Origin: CAYNYM01 sp049366815
GTDB taxonomy: Bacteria; Desulfobacterota; DSM-4660; Desulfatiglandales; HGW-15
Assembly: GCA_049366815.1 (NCBI GenBank)
Contig: JBMNCO010000182.1
Span: 29,682 to 93,681 of the forward strand
DNA length: 64,000 nt
Direction of reading: 5' to 3'
Below are positions 1 to 8,827 of this stretch, one piece after another. Below the pieces are notes generated by a model. It did not search any database. It was given only the letters and a program-made list of their open reading frames with translations, and was not told the DNA's origin. Each line of letters starts with the position of its first letter. Within the stretch, counting starts at the first letter, position 1. The translations under genes were made by a program, and so were the position numbers.

Positions 1-312
1 GATATGAACCGCACCGTCCCACTGACCTCGGTTGCACTCCAACTCACAGGGGTGGTAACACACACGACCGCACACCCCGGGCAGGGGGCTTTCCTCCAGA
101 AAGGCCGCCAGCGCACCGTCATAGTCCCCTTCCGAGGCGCGGGCAAGGGCCATGGGAATGTTGTTTCCCGCAGGACAGGCTACGCGGCAGGGGGAGGACT
201 TCTCTTGGTGCACAGGCCGCCGCGTTCCCCAGGCACCCGTCTTGAACGCCTCCGTGCTGAGGCGCGATATCGGGATGATCAACTCCGGATCAATGCATCT
301 TCTCTCTGCCAT
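1..312 (-). CDS. GltD-like Fe-S/FAD oxidoreductase, N-terminal part (runs off the window)
   Basis: About 104 N-terminal residues are present; the rest lies beyond the left edge. The visible part matches the alpha-helical Fe-S domain (Fer4_20 type) at the start of glutamate synthase small subunits and related FAD-dependent oxidoreductases. Cys42 and Cys46 sit in a CRVACPAG motif and Cys81, 85, 89 and 93 in LPGVCGRVCYHPCE plus a following LEC. The ATG lies one base after the stop codon of the oxidoreductase gamma subunit, so the two are translationally coupled. In such operons this protein normally passes electrons between NAD(P)H and the 2-oxoacid:ferredoxin oxidoreductase. The substrate cannot be told from this fragment. 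Confidence 0.8.
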   Translation of the reverse strand, partial: MAERRCIDPELIIPISRLSTEAFKTGAWGTRRPVHQEKSSPCRVACPAGNNIPMALARASEGDYDGALAAFLEESPLPGVCGRVCYHPCELECNRGQWDGAVHI

Positions 313-313
313 A

Positions 314-865
314 TCAGCTCTCCGGTTCGAAGATTCTTATCTTGTCGTATCCTTGCCTGACCGCATCCAGGTTCGTCTCCTCCTTGGCCGGCACCATCTC
401 ACGGACCGCCTCCATCATGTGCACCATGGAGAGCTCCGGGTTGAAACGGCAATAGGCCCCCAGCACCGTCGTGTTGATCACATGTCCCAATCCCATTTCC
501 TCGGCGATCCCCGTTGCGTTGATCAGCCCAAGCCTGAATCCCCCCAGTCCGCCGTAGGACTCCCGGGGCTCGGGCGTGTTGATCAGGATGCGCGACCCGG
601 GTTTCATCAGAGAACGGATTTCATCCAAGTCCACAAGTGTCGAATCAAAATAGAGCAGTTCGTCAGGATACTTGATGTCACACTTTAAAAATATCCGCGC
701 CTTGTCCACCCGAAGAAAGCTCACCACCGGGGCCCCCCGACGCTCCCCTCCAAAGACCGAGTAACACTGCGGATACATATCCGCCTTAAAAAAGGCCAGC
801 CCCAGCATCTGCGAGGCCATCACCACCCCCTGCCCCCCCCGTCCGTGAAACTTGATCTCATTCAT
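314..865 (-). CDS. 2-oxoacid:ferredoxin oxidoreductase, gamma subunit
   Basis: A 183-residue protein with the family signature at the N-terminus (HGRGGQGVV, residues 7-15) followed by the conserved SVFGGERRGAPV segment. This is the gamma subunit of pyruvate, ketoisovalerate or indolepyruvate:ferredoxin oxidoreductases, which cleave 2-oxoacids to acyl-CoA and reduce ferredoxin in the cytoplasm. Length is normal for a separate gamma subunit. Its ATG overlaps the stop of the GntR regulator by 8 bp and its stop is one base from the next gene, so the three form an operon. The alpha and beta subunits are not in the window and presumably follow on the left. The exact 2-oxoacid is undetermined. Confidence 0.9.
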   Translation of the reverse strand: MNEIKFHGRGGQGVVMASQMLGLAFFKADMYPQCYSVFGGERRGAPVVSFLRVDKARIFLKCDIKYPDELLYFDSTLVDLDEIRSLMKPGSRILINTPEPRESYGGLGGFRLGLINATGIAEEMGLGHVINTTVLGAYCRFNPELSMVHMMEAVREMVPAKEETNLDAVRQGYDKIRIFEPES

Positions 866-1712
866 TTTCCGCTCTCAACTTCGTTTTTTTATCCTGTTTC
901 TCTTCAAAGGCGTATTGCCGTACACTCTGCTTCACATATTCCAAATGAGCCTTTATTGCAGCTCCGATGCCTTCCTCATCCCTTGCCTTGATGCACGCGA
1001 AAATACGCCTGTGACCCTCGTTCGCCTTTAGGGCCGTTTCGGGAAGGTAGAGGCTCTCGATTCTATACCGCAGCATATGCCGCCGGAGCTGTTCACACAG
1101 CTCCATTAAACGCTCGCTGCCGCTGGCACGAACGAGGATTTCGTGGAATTCCGCATCGCGTTCCACAAAGGCATGGCACATGCCCTCCTCCGCCTCCTGT
1201 GCAGTCTGTTCTATATTCCTTTGCAGGGCCTTGATCTCCGCTGCCGAGATCCTTTTGACGGCCCAGCCGGCGGCAAGGATTTCCAGGACCGTCCGAATTT
1301 CGCAGATCTCCTCCACCTCTTCCCATTTGATCTGTTTGACCCGATATCCCACCCGGGGAACGGCCTCAAGCAGGCCCTCTCTCTCTAGCATATGGAGGGC
1401 TTCCCGAACCGGCGTCCGCGATGTCTTGATCTCTTTGGCCAGACGGGTCTCAAATATCCTCGATCCCGGGGAGATGCGACCATCCAGGATCCAGTCCTTT
1501 ACGGTCCTGTATACCTTCTCGCGGATTGAAACGGGAGAACCGATCGATATTTTCAGTTTTTTGTCCAATTCAGTCTTCTCCCTCGCAGGGCTTGCGGCGA
1601 GATCACAGGGGTTTTGTATAGGTATCTTTATGAAGGAAAACGGGGCAGGCCAGCTGGCAACACAGGCCTCTGGTATGGATTTAGCCCTTTCCAATAACTG
1701 TGTGGAAATCAT
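858..1712 (-). CDS. GntR-family transcriptional regulator (FadR/FCD subfamily)
   Basis: The protein has a winged helix-turn-helix at about residues 57-122 (SRTPVREALHMLEREGLL is the typical recognition helix) and an FCD ligand-binding domain at about 125-265. FCD regulators sense small acids and often control the operon they sit in; here it overlaps the start of the oxidoreductase gamma subunit by 8 bp. The ATG start gives a roughly 50-residue N-terminal extension unusual for the family. A TTG at 1568, preceded by GGGAGA at good spacing, would give 236 residues, a more typical length, and may be the real start. The effector is unknown. Confidence 0.85.
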   Translation of the reverse strand: MISTQLLERAKSIPEACVASWPAPFSFIKIPIQNPCDLAASPAREKTELDKKLKISIGSPVSIREKVYRTVKDWILDGRISPGSRIFETRLAKEIKTSRTPVREALHMLEREGLLEAVPRVGYRVKQIKWEEVEEICEIRTVLEILAAGWAVKRISAAEIKALQRNIEQTAQEAEEGMCHAFVERDAEFHEILVRASGSERLMELCEQLRRHMLRYRIESLYLPETALKANEGHRRIFACIKARDEEGIGAAIKAHLEYVKQSVRQYAFEEKQDKKTKLRAENE

Positions 1713-2345
1713 ACTCCCTTTCTGAAGTGACCAGCGGGAGCTTCGGAACGTAAAAAAGGTGCATGATTTCCTTTCGAATTTTTAAAACGGCTAAAGTGTT
1801 ACGGCCTTTGAAGATCAAAAAGAGGTTCAATCTCGCATACGGTACCCCAGTTTACCGGGATTGGACCGCCCTGTCAAACATAAACCCCGACGTTGCACGA
1901 GAACAATGCAAGCAGAGGTCTCTACAGGCAGCCTTAATTTGAGTTTCCCTCCCATGAAGCGGAAAAAACGGGCTCAGATGTTCGCAAAAATTTCTATTTT
2001 GGACACCAGGACTGCGTTGGCACATGTCTTGCTCTATACCGTCCCAGGGCGAAGGCACTGCAGGAAGGAGAAATCCTCCGCCTCGGGAGACTATGGCCTT
2101 ATCGCCGGAGTGCCCCGGCACGCATGCTGAATCACCATCGAGACATCGTCGACGCCGTTGCATGGGTTCACTTTTCATGGCCTCATCTCTGATGCATTGC
2201 CGCTGCTCATGGTCATGCCGAACCACCTGATTTGAGCAAAGGCACAGGATGTGGGATCCCCCTGTGGAAGCCTCAGCCATGCCTGCAATTTTGACAGGCA
2301 TAGCCAAAATCTTGACAAAATCGCAAAGGTAAAGGGAACGCGAAG
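1713..2345. other. Intergenic region upstream of the motB-like pair
   Basis: No convincing gene. The short open frames here have no recognisable domain and no good ribosome binding site. There is no motA or motA remnant. The region holds a sigma-54-type promoter (listed separately), a hairpin ATGCCTG/CAGGCAT at 2279-2301, and at about 1776-1802 a short stretch that resembles the last 26 bp of repeat family A (ending in CTAAAGTGTTAC). Confidence 0.6.
2018..2033 (+). promoter_or_regulatory. Sigma-54 (-24/-12) promoter for the motB-like genes
   Basis: TGGCACATGTCTTGCT matches the RpoN consensus TGGCAC-N5-TTGCW at every key base, with the GG and GC pairs 10 nt apart. The expected start would be near 2045, giving a leader of about 300 nt before the GTG of the first MotB-like gene. 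The long leader is the main weakness of the assignment. Confidence 0.65.
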
Positions 2346-3134
2346 GTGGCGGTCAAAACAGAGAAGGAAAAGCGGACGGTAGATACCAATGCCTGGATGA
2401 CCACCTACACGGATCTTATGATCCTGCTGCTGACCTTTTTTGTCCTTCTGTTGACCATGGCCACCACCACGGAGAAAAAGCGGCTCGATGCCCTCAATTC
2501 CCTTACTGGGGCCTTTGGATTCAAGCAGGGCGGGCACGCCATCATCGGCTCTCCTAAGGGGGTGAATATCACGATCGGCTCGGCTCCAATGACCGAGGAG
2601 GCCGTCGAATTTGAAAAGATCCAGAACATGATCGCAAAAAACGCCCTGGATCCCGATGTGAATGTGATTAGGGAGCCGGAAAGGCTGGTTATCAGCCTGA
2701 ATAACACCATCCTCTTTGATCATGGATCGAGCGAGATCAATCCAGCGGGAATCGGGTTGCTCGAGGAATTAGGCCGTTGTTTCAAAGAGAGTGCCCACGC
2801 CATTGAACTGCGCGGCTACTGTGCCACCTCCGAAATCGCCCTCGATGCGGCGCCCTTGAAAAAGGCCGCCATGCTCTCGACCCAAAGGGCCTTTGCCGTT
2901 TTTCGACTCTTTGAGAAAAGGCTGGGGATCCGTCCTGAAAAACTGGTGGCACACGGGTTTGGGAACAATACCTTAACAAGGGGAGGCGCGAAGAAAGACC
3001 ACTCGGTCCAGCGGCAGGTGGAAATCGTTCTGGACTACCGTGATCCCGTTCCTTACCGCCTGAAAAACCCCAAGAGGGACATCCTGCTTGATTTCAAAGG
3101 CTTTCTTTTCAAATTCCCGGGGGGGGAATCATGA
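2346..3134 (+). CDS. MotB-like flagellar stator/OmpA-domain protein (first of pair)
   Basis: A 262-residue protein with a short cytoplasmic N-terminus, one membrane helix at about residues 20-42 beginning with TYTDL and LLLTFFVLLL, and a C-terminal OmpA-like peptidoglycan-binding domain at about 115-235. The Asp of TYTDL is where the proton-binding Asp of MotB lies. MotB normally anchors the MotA/B stator to the wall and conducts ions. A GTG start is used, with AAGGG upstream. It overlaps the next MotB-like gene by 4 bp. No MotA lies in the window, so partner and ion are unknown. The OmpA core is divergent (ELRGYCATSE instead of the usual GHTD), so wall binding may differ. Confidence 0.82.
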   Translation: MAVKTEKEKRTVDTNAWMTTYTDLMILLLTFFVLLLTMATTTEKKRLDALNSLTGAFGFKQGGHAIIGSPKGVNITIGSAPMTEEAVEFEKIQNMIAKNALDPDVNVIREPERLVISLNNTILFDHGSSEINPAGIGLLEELGRCFKESAHAIELRGYCATSEIALDAAPLKKAAMLSTQRAFAVFRLFEKRLGIRPEKLVAHGFGNNTLTRGGAKKDHSVQRQVEIVLDYRDPVPYRLKNPKRDILLDFKGFLFKFPGGES

Positions 3135-3874
3135 GCCCTGGTGAGAGGCCAAAGGAGGCGAGTGGGAAAGAGGCGGGTACGCCCGGGTGGATGGTGACCT
3201 TCTCAGATTTGTCCACGCTCTTGCTGACCTTTTTTGTCCTCCTCCTGTCCATGTCGACCATGGATGATCTGACTCTGAAAAGCATGTTTCAGAACTATAC
3301 AAGCAGCAGCGGCATCCTCTATTTCAAGGACTACGGTGAGATATATACGCCCAAAGAGGCCCTCTTCAACTCTCTGGATGAAAGCTTGAAGGATGCCCTG
3401 ATTGTGAGCAAGGTCGAGGATCCCAATGAGGGCCCCATGATTCCTGCGGATCAAAACCTGCTGCAGGACGTCGGGAGCAAACTCAGGGTCGAGGAATTCA
3501 AGGGGGGCTTCAAATTGGTTTTCGGGCATCAACTCCTCTATGCCTCGGGCAGCGCCGAGATCAAAGAAGAGATGAAGCCGATATTGTCAAGGATTGGGAG
3601 GTTCATAAGAAATTCGGCCTACCAGATCTACATCGACGGACATACGGACGACATCCCCATCCATACGCCGCAATACACATCAAATGATAGCCTGTCTCTC
3701 GCCAGGGCCTATCATCTCATGAATTATCTCATCACAGAGGAAGACGTATCCCCTGCCTGCCTTGCCCTGGCAGGCTACGGGGAGTCCCATCCCCTGGACA
3801 CCAATGAGACGGCAGCGGGCAGAGACAAGAACCGCCGAGTGGAAATCATCTTCAAAAATCAGAGGTATTTCTAG
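3131..3874 (+). CDS. MotB-like flagellar stator/OmpA-domain protein (second of pair)
   Basis: A 247-residue paralogue of the preceding gene and translationally coupled to it. The membrane helix at about 18-40 has the motif WMVTFSDLSTLLLTFFVLLL, with the stator Asp in SDL. The periplasmic OmpA-like domain at about 125-245 is canonical, with IYIDGHTDDIP, LSLARA and NRRVEI. This copy should bind peptidoglycan normally. MotB pairs downstream of MotA are known in Desulfobacterota, but here MotA is missing. The stop codon abuts the 3' end of der on the other strand with no spacer, so no separate terminator fits between them. Confidence 0.85.
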   Translation: MSPGERPKEASGKEAGTPGWMVTFSDLSTLLLTFFVLLLSMSTMDDLTLKSMFQNYTSSSGILYFKDYGEIYTPKEALFNSLDESLKDALIVSKVEDPNEGPMIPADQNLLQDVGSKLRVEEFKGGFKLVFGHQLLYASGSAEIKEEMKPILSRIGRFIRNSAYQIYIDGHTDDIPIHTPQYTSNDSLSLARAYHLMNYLITEEDVSPACLALAGYGESHPLDTNETAAGRDKNRRVEIIFKNQRYF

Positions 3875-5182
3875 TTATTCCTTCTTCCTGAATACAAGCC
3901 TGATCGGCGTATCACTCAGGCTGAAATGTTCCCGAAGTTGGTTCACCATGAAGCGCTCGTAGGAGAAATGGACCAGATCGGGCCTGTTCACAAAGATCAC
4001 AAAGGTGGGTGGTTTCGTCCCCGCCTGGGTGGCATAGAAGAACTTCAGCCTCCCCTTCCCTGTCTGCGGGGGAGGCTTGATTCGAATGATTTGCTCCAGG
4101 GCCCTATTCACGGCCCCGGTGCCGACCCTTCTGGAGAACTGGGCGTATAGTTGATCGATCTTTTCAAAGAGTTTCCGGACCCTCTCCCCGGTCAGGGCCG
4201 ACAGGTTGATTCTCGGTGCAAAGGAAACGAATTTCATCTGCCTGTCAAAGGCCTCCTCCAGATGTCTTCTCTTCGTGGGGTCGCTTTTCACGAGATCCCA
4301 TTTGTTGAAGGCCAGGATAATGCCCCTGCCGCGCTCGTGGGCATAACCGCAGATCCTTGCATCCTGATCGACAATGCCGCTGGAGGCATCCAGGACAACC
4401 ACTGCCACGTGGCAACGTTCAAGGCTCCTCATGGCCTTGATCATGGAAAACTTGTCGATCTTTTCCTTGACGCGCGCCTTCCTGCGAAGACCTGCCGTAT
4501 CGATCAGGTCATAGTTTCGGCCCTGCCAGATGAAACGGGTGTCGACAGGATCTCGGGTCGTACCGGGCAAATCGCTTACAAGCAGCCGCTCAGTACCCAG
4601 GATGCGATTGATAAGAGAGGACTTGCCCACATTGGGCCTCCCCACAATAGCCACCCTGATGCCGTCCTCTTCCCTGACAAGACCTGCGGGCAAGAGTTCT
4701 CTGACTACATCTCCCATCAGGGTCTTGAGTCCGTAGCCGTGGGCGGCGGACAGGGGATAGATCCGATCCAGCCCCAGTTTGAAAAAATCCGCGGTCAGGC
4801 CGTCGTGCTCCGGCCCATCAACCTTGTTCACGGCCAGGAAGACCTCTTTTTTCGATCGCCTGAGAATGTCCGCCATGTCTTCATCGCCGGGCATGATCCC
4901 CTGGCGGCCGTCAACCAGGAAGACGATTTTATCGGCTTCCTCTATGGCCAGACTGACCTGGTCCCGGACCAGATCAATGAGGGGTTCCAGTTGGGGCTCG
5001 TCATATCCCCCGGTGTCGATTACGGTAAAGGACTTTCCTTCCCAGTCCACGGATGCATAGAGCCGATCCCTTGTTATGCCTGGATGGTCGTCCACGAGGG
5101 CGTCCTTTGACCTTGAAAGCCGGTTAAAAAGGGTCGATTTGCCCACATTGGGCCGGCCCACTATTGCGATGACTGAACTCAT
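3875..5182 (-). CDS. der: Ribosome biogenesis GTPase Der (EngA)
   Basis: 435 residues with two tandem GTPase domains, each opening with GRPNVGKS (about residues 8-15 and 181-188), and G4 motifs NKVD and NKWD. A C-terminal KH-like domain follows from about residue 350. This architecture is diagnostic of Der, an essential GTPase for 50S subunit assembly. Length is normal. The gene is convergent with the second motB-like gene, their ends touching. A CheY-like gene lies 99 bp upstream on the same strand. Confidence 0.97.
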   Translation of the reverse strand: MSSVIAIVGRPNVGKSTLFNRLSRSKDALVDDHPGITRDRLYASVDWEGKSFTVIDTGGYDEPQLEPLIDLVRDQVSLAIEEADKIVFLVDGRQGIMPGDEDMADILRRSKKEVFLAVNKVDGPEHDGLTADFFKLGLDRIYPLSAAHGYGLKTLMGDVVRELLPAGLVREEDGIRVAIVGRPNVGKSSLINRILGTERLLVSDLPGTTRDPVDTRFIWQGRNYDLIDTAGLRRKARVKEKIDKFSMIKAMRSLERCHVAVVVLDASSGIVDQDARICGYAHERGRGIILAFNKWDLVKSDPTKRRHLEEAFDRQMKFVSFAPRINLSALTGERVRKLFEKIDQLYAQFSRRVGTGAVNRALEQIIRIKPPPQTGKGRLKFFYATQAGTKPPTFVIFVNRPDLVHFSYERFMVNQLREHFSLSDTPIRLVFRKKE

Positions 5183-5261
5183 AATGGTTGTCTGGAGACC
5201 CCTTCACAGGCCTCTTCGGGCGGCCCATGAGCCGGTCTTTCCCGTGTCCGATTTATTATTG

Positions 5262-5288
5262 AGATTGAGAGAGACTGAGTCTCAATCT
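5262..5288 (-). terminator. Hairpin overlapping the stop of the response regulator gene
   Basis: AGATTGAGA at 5262-5270 and TCTCAATCT at 5280-5288 form a perfect 9-bp inverted repeat with a 9-nt loop that includes the stop codon of the receiver gene. There is no run of T after it on the minus strand, so it may be a weak terminator or an mRNA 3'-end structure. Confidence 0.4.
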
Positions 5289-5665
5289 GCGTGTTCTGCA
5301 GTAAGACTCTTTTGGATGATCCGGTCCAACTCCCTTATTGTGACCGGTTTTTTAAGGAGGGTCAAGGCAATCCCTTCCTTGAGGGTCTTATGCGCCCTTC
5401 GATCGGAGGGATCTCCCGTTAACACGAGGATCTTTGCCGCCGGGTCAAAGGACTTGATGTGTCGCGACGATTCATAACCATCCATCACGGGCATTTCTAT
5501 ATCCATCAGAACGAGATCAGGGAGGAATACCTTGTACTTTTCCATGCCCTCTTCTCCGTTTGAGGCCTGCTCCACATCATAGTGACCTATCATCTGAAGG
5601 GATTCAGACATCAAATCCGTGAGGAGAGCTTCATCGTCGACAAGAAGTATTTTCTTTTGAAGCAT
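5282..5665 (-). CDS. Single-domain response regulator (CheY-like)
   Basis: 127 residues that are only a receiver domain: acidic pair in LLVDDEA near the N-terminus, phospho-acceptor Asp in VLMDIEMP at about residue 55, conserved Thr in LVLTGDPSD near residue 80 and Lys in LLKKP near residue 105. It has no output domain, so it acts by protein contact or in a phosphorelay. It stands alone, about 100 bp upstream of der and divergent from pyrG, with no kinase beside it. Its partner cannot be named. Confidence 0.9.
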   Translation of the reverse strand: MLQKKILLVDDEALLTDLMSESLQMIGHYDVEQASNGEEGMEKYKVFLPDLVLMDIEMPVMDGYESSRHIKSFDPAAKILVLTGDPSDRRAHKTLKEGIALTLLKKPVTIRELDRIIQKSLTAEHAD

Positions 5666-5751
5666 ATGCAGAGGCTCCGGCCTGGGGCTTAATAACCTAC
5701 CATTTTTTTTATAATATCCTTTAATTCAGAGACTGTCAATTGAAAAATCCA

Positions 5752-5791
5752 ACATATTGTATCGTCACCCTGCAGGAATATTACATATTGT
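5752..5791. promoter_or_regulatory. Direct repeat ACATATTGT, two copies 31 bp apart
   Basis: The 9-mer occurs at 5752-5760 and 5783-5791 in the AT-rich gap between the divergent receiver gene and pyrG. The 31-bp period equals about three helical turns, as expected for a tandem protein-binding site. The regulator is unknown. Confidence 0.3.
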
Positions 5792-5944
5792 GTTTTTTTA
5801 GCACTATGTGCGTGCTGTGAAATGACCTTGTTTTTCAAGAAGATGAACCCGTTTTGCGGTCCTTCCCAGGGGCAGGCAGGGGCCGCCCCGGGAGTTTTCG
5901 CCTTGACTAATAAATGCAATCTGGATACTTTCTCAAAAACCCAA

Positions 5945-7561
5945 ATGGATAATCAGATGGTTTCGACTATGGCTACAAAATACATCATTGTTACCGGAGG
6001 CGTTCTCTCCGGGCTTGGGAAAGGAATCGCCGCCGCTTCCATCGGTCACCTGCTTTCGTCGAAACTGAAGATCGTGCCCATCAAGTGTGACGGGTACCTC
6101 AACGTCGACCCGGGGACCATGAATCCCTTTGAACACGGTGAAGTCTTCGTCCTGGACGACGGCGGCGAAGTAGACATGGATTTCGGTCACTACGAGCGTT
6201 TTCTCGGCGTGACCTGCAAGTCGAACTGGAACCTGACCATGGGCAAGGTCTTTGACATGGTCCGGCAAAAAGAGCGGCGGGGAGATTATCTCGGGAAGAC
6301 GGTGCAGTATATTCCCCATGTGACGGATGTGATCAAGAATCATGTCTTCAATATCGCCAGAGAGGAGTCTGCAGACCTGATCATCGTGGAGATCGGCGGG
6401 ACGGTTGGTGATATTGAGAATGAGCTTTTCCTGGAATCCGTGAGGCAAATGAAGGAGGATGTGGGCAGGGGCAATATCGTTTATATCCATCTCACCTATG
6501 TGCCCATTCCTTACGGCGTCAATGAGCAGAAATCCAAACCCACCCAGCAGAGCGTCAACCTCCTCAAGCAGAGGGGTATCTTCCCGGATGTCATTATCGG
6601 TCGGTGCCCCCAATTTCTGACAAAGGAGGTCAAGACCAAGATTTCGAACTTCTGCGATGTGGCGCCTGAGGCCGTGATCACGGGTCTTGATGTGGACGAT
6701 ATCTATGAGATTCCCGTTATCTTTGAAAAGGAAGGACTTCCGGGTATCCTCCACAAGAAGTTGAGCATTTACAGCCCGCCCGACCTGAGGGTATGGAAGG
6801 GTCTCATCGAAAATCTCCAAAACCCGGATAAAGAAATCACCGTGGCCATGTGCGGAAAATATACGCGACTGGAGGACTCCTATGCCTCCATCATCGAGTC
6901 TTTCAACCACTGCGCGGCCCATCTGCGCTGCAAAATCAACCTGAGGTGGGTGGAGACAACGGACCTGAAAGGTCCCTCCGTTCTCGACGGGGTGGACGGC
7001 ATCGTAGTGCCCGGCGGGTTCGGATCTCGCGGTGCTGAAGGCAAGATTGAAGTCATACGCATAGCCCGGGAAAAGGACATCCCGTTCCTGGGGCTCTGCC
7101 TGGGGCTTCACATGGCGGTCATCGAATTTGCAAGGAATATCTGTAACCTCGAGGGGGCAAATTCCACAGAGATGGACACTGAAACACCCCACCCGGTCAT
7201 CGATATCCTTCCCGAACAGAGGCAAGTGAGCCAGAAGGGTGGGACGATGAGGCTCGGGGCCTATACGGCCGTTGTCAAAGAAGGCACACGGGTCCATTCA
7301 CTCTACCAGACAAGAGAGATTTCGGAAAGGCATCGCCACAGATACGAAGTCAACCCGGATTATCACAAGATCATTACCGAGAAAGGCATGATCTTTTCCG
7401 CCTGTTCCAAAGACGGAAGATTGGTAGAATTCATCGAATTGCCGGACCTCAGGTACTTTGTGGCCACCCAGGCCCATCCGGAACTGAAATCCAGGATGGA
7501 GAAACCCAGCCCACTCTTTTATGGTTTCGTAAAGGCCTGTCTGGAAGGTTCGACAATCTGA
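5945..7561 (+). CDS. pyrG: CTP synthase
   Basis: Catalyses UTP + ATP + glutamine to CTP. The N-terminal synthetase domain begins YIIVTGGVLSGLGKG. The C-terminal glutamine amidotransferase domain has the nucleophile motif FLGLCLGLH and ends with the family's HPEL segment. From ATG 5945 the protein is 538 residues; ATG 5969 would give 530, and both fit the family (about 530-550). No start has a clear Shine-Dalgarno. An in-frame ATG at 5822 would add 41 unlike residues and is unlikely. A weak TTGACT element lies about 40 nt upstream. Two small unknown genes follow closely on the same strand. Confidence 0.97.
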   Translation: MDNQMVSTMATKYIIVTGGVLSGLGKGIAAASIGHLLSSKLKIVPIKCDGYLNVDPGTMNPFEHGEVFVLDDGGEVDMDFGHYERFLGVTCKSNWNLTMGKVFDMVRQKERRGDYLGKTVQYIPHVTDVIKNHVFNIAREESADLIIVEIGGTVGDIENELFLESVRQMKEDVGRGNIVYIHLTYVPIPYGVNEQKSKPTQQSVNLLKQRGIFPDVIIGRCPQFLTKEVKTKISNFCDVAPEAVITGLDVDDIYEIPVIFEKEGLPGILHKKLSIYSPPDLRVWKGLIENLQNPDKEITVAMCGKYTRLEDSYASIIESFNHCAAHLRCKINLRWVETTDLKGPSVLDGVDGIVVPGGFGSRGAEGKIEVIRIAREKDIPFLGLCLGLHMAVIEFARNICNLEGANSTEMDTETPHPVIDILPEQRQVSQKGGTMRLGAYTAVVKEGTRVHSLYQTREISERHRHRYEVNPDYHKIITEKGMIFSACSKDGRLVEFIELPDLRYFVATQAHPELKSRMEKPSPLFYGFVKACLEGSTI

Positions 7562-7576
7562 GGAAGCTGCCCTTTC

Positions 7577-7966
7577 ATGGACCAGAGATATCGTGTCGTT
7601 TTCCTGGGTCTGGACGAAAACCTGGAGACCTTTTACCATAGAATGGCAAGATTAGGCGTGTCCACTCCCGTTGTTGAACAGATGCTAAAGAGCGCCCCTA
7701 TTGTCCTGAAAACGGATATGGCCCTTTCCGAGGCACAAAAATACGCAGCGGCCGTTCAAAAGGCCGGCGGTCTGGTCAGGATACAGAACAATGGGTTATC
7801 CGGCAGGAAAACGACAGGGGCCGGTCGACATCCGATTATAGAGCCCCTTGAGAGTTTTACCATGTGTCCCCAATGCGGATTCAAACAACTCCGTGCAGCA
7901 GCCTGTATGAAATGCGGATTCCTCCTCGAGCCTGAAAGGACAGGACGAACCCATCATCATGAGTGA
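7577..7966 (+). CDS. Hypothetical protein with C-terminal zinc ribbon
   Basis: 129 residues. The first half (about 5-72) resembles the small alpha/beta fold of the ribosomal L7/L12 C-terminal domain family, with SAPIVLKTDMALSEAQKYA recalling its helix and strand pattern; this is a weak similarity by eye. The second half has MCPQCGFKQL and CMKCGF, two CxxCG knuckles typical of a zinc ribbon. It lies 15 bp after pyrG and overlaps the next gene by 8 bp, so the three are probably cotranscribed. Function unknown. Confidence 0.7.
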   Translation: MDQRYRVVFLGLDENLETFYHRMARLGVSTPVVEQMLKSAPIVLKTDMALSEAQKYAAAVQKAGGLVRIQNNGLSGRKTTGAGRHPIIEPLESFTMCPQCGFKQLRAAACMKCGFLLEPERTGRTHHHE

Positions 7967-8498
7967 AGTCATTGAACTTCAAAAGGCCCGCTTGGGCATG
8001 GCCGTTCGGAGAGGATTTCGAAATTGGCGGAGTCAGCTCAAGGAAGATTTCGATATAGATACACGCTGTTCCAGTCTTTCAAAAAAAAACCTCCTTTTCC
8101 TGGTCCAGGGAAAAGAGGAAAGCAATTTCTTTCTCTTCGATCTGATTATGAACCTGGATGATCTGGGTTCCGGGTTTGAATTCAATGCGCTCAACCCGAA
8201 AAAAAAGATGGCGGTCATGGACCGCTATCTGTTTCTACTGGATAGACTGAGATTTGAGTACATGAAGAGATTAGGCTGGTTGTCGGAGTATCCCGGTGAA
8301 AGGCACACACTCGTAGAACTCATCCTGCATTTTGACCGGTTGGAAAAGGAATTACAGGGCACACCTCCCCTCCTTAGCCCTGATCACCCCGGCTTTGACA
8401 AATTTATCAGGATGAATCCCCTGCAAAGGGAGGAATTTATCCGGGCCTTGATACCAAAGGCCCTCAAGGCCTTAGAAGATCACTCAACGACCCTATAG
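7959..8498 (+). CDS. Conserved hypothetical protein
   Basis: 179 residues, soluble, mostly helical and rich in charged residues. It has no signal peptide or membrane segment, and I recognise no family. It overlaps the upstream zinc-ribbon gene by 8 bp and runs 19 bp into the convergent elongation-factor-like gene, which supports a tight pyrG-linked operon ending here. Coding character is clear from the overlaps and codon use, but nothing points to a function. Confidence 0.65.
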   Translation: MSEVIELQKARLGMAVRRGFRNWRSQLKEDFDIDTRCSSLSKKNLLFLVQGKEESNFFLFDLIMNLDDLGSGFEFNALNPKKKMAVMDRYLFLLDRLRFEYMKRLGWLSEYPGERHTLVELILHFDRLEKELQGTPPLLSPDHPGFDKFIRMNPLQREEFIRALIPKALKALEDHSTTL

Positions 8499-8737
8499 AC
8501 CTTGTCGTTTTCCCTGACCCTCTCTGAGACCTTAATGCCCACAAGATCGCCTGCCTTGGCCTCTTCAACCGCCTGATTGTCTATCTCGATTCTGGCCACT
8601 TCATCGGTGAAATCGGTTGTGTGGCCCTTGAATTTGAGTTTATCTCCTGTCCTGATGGTTCCGCTGGTTATCTCAATTGCGGCTACGCTGGGTTTTGTAA
8701 AGAACTTGACGATCCGACCGACTTCTTCATCAGGCAT
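8480..8737 (-). CDS. EF-Tu domain-2-like small protein
   Basis: 85 residues that look like a free-standing beta-barrel of the translation-factor domain II type: GRIVKFFTKPSVAAIEI, then a segment with GDKLKFKGHT, and AGDLVGIKVSERVRENDKVY. In EF-Tu, IF2 and SelB this domain follows the GTPase domain; here no GTPase domain is present. Small proteins of this kind occur in archaea and anaerobic bacteria under names such as translation-elongation-factor-like protein, with unknown role. A strong promoter lies about 90 bp upstream, so it is transcribed alone. Confidence 0.8.
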   Translation of the reverse strand: MPDEEVGRIVKFFTKPSVAAIEITSGTIRTGDKLKFKGHTTDFTDEVARIEIDNQAVEEAKAGDLVGIKVSERVRENDKVYRVVE

Positions 8738-8827
8738 GATTTTCCCTCCTCAAAAGAAAGAACATTAGCGCAAATGACCCCCGACTGGACCCAAAGGCCT
8801 CCAACGGTTTGGCCTGTAACTGCAAGG

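Noticed and set aside
1852..2307. 151-codon minus-strand frame upstream of motB
   Set aside because: No family likeness, unusual composition rich in Cys, Arg and His, and it overlaps the region with the sigma-54 promoter.
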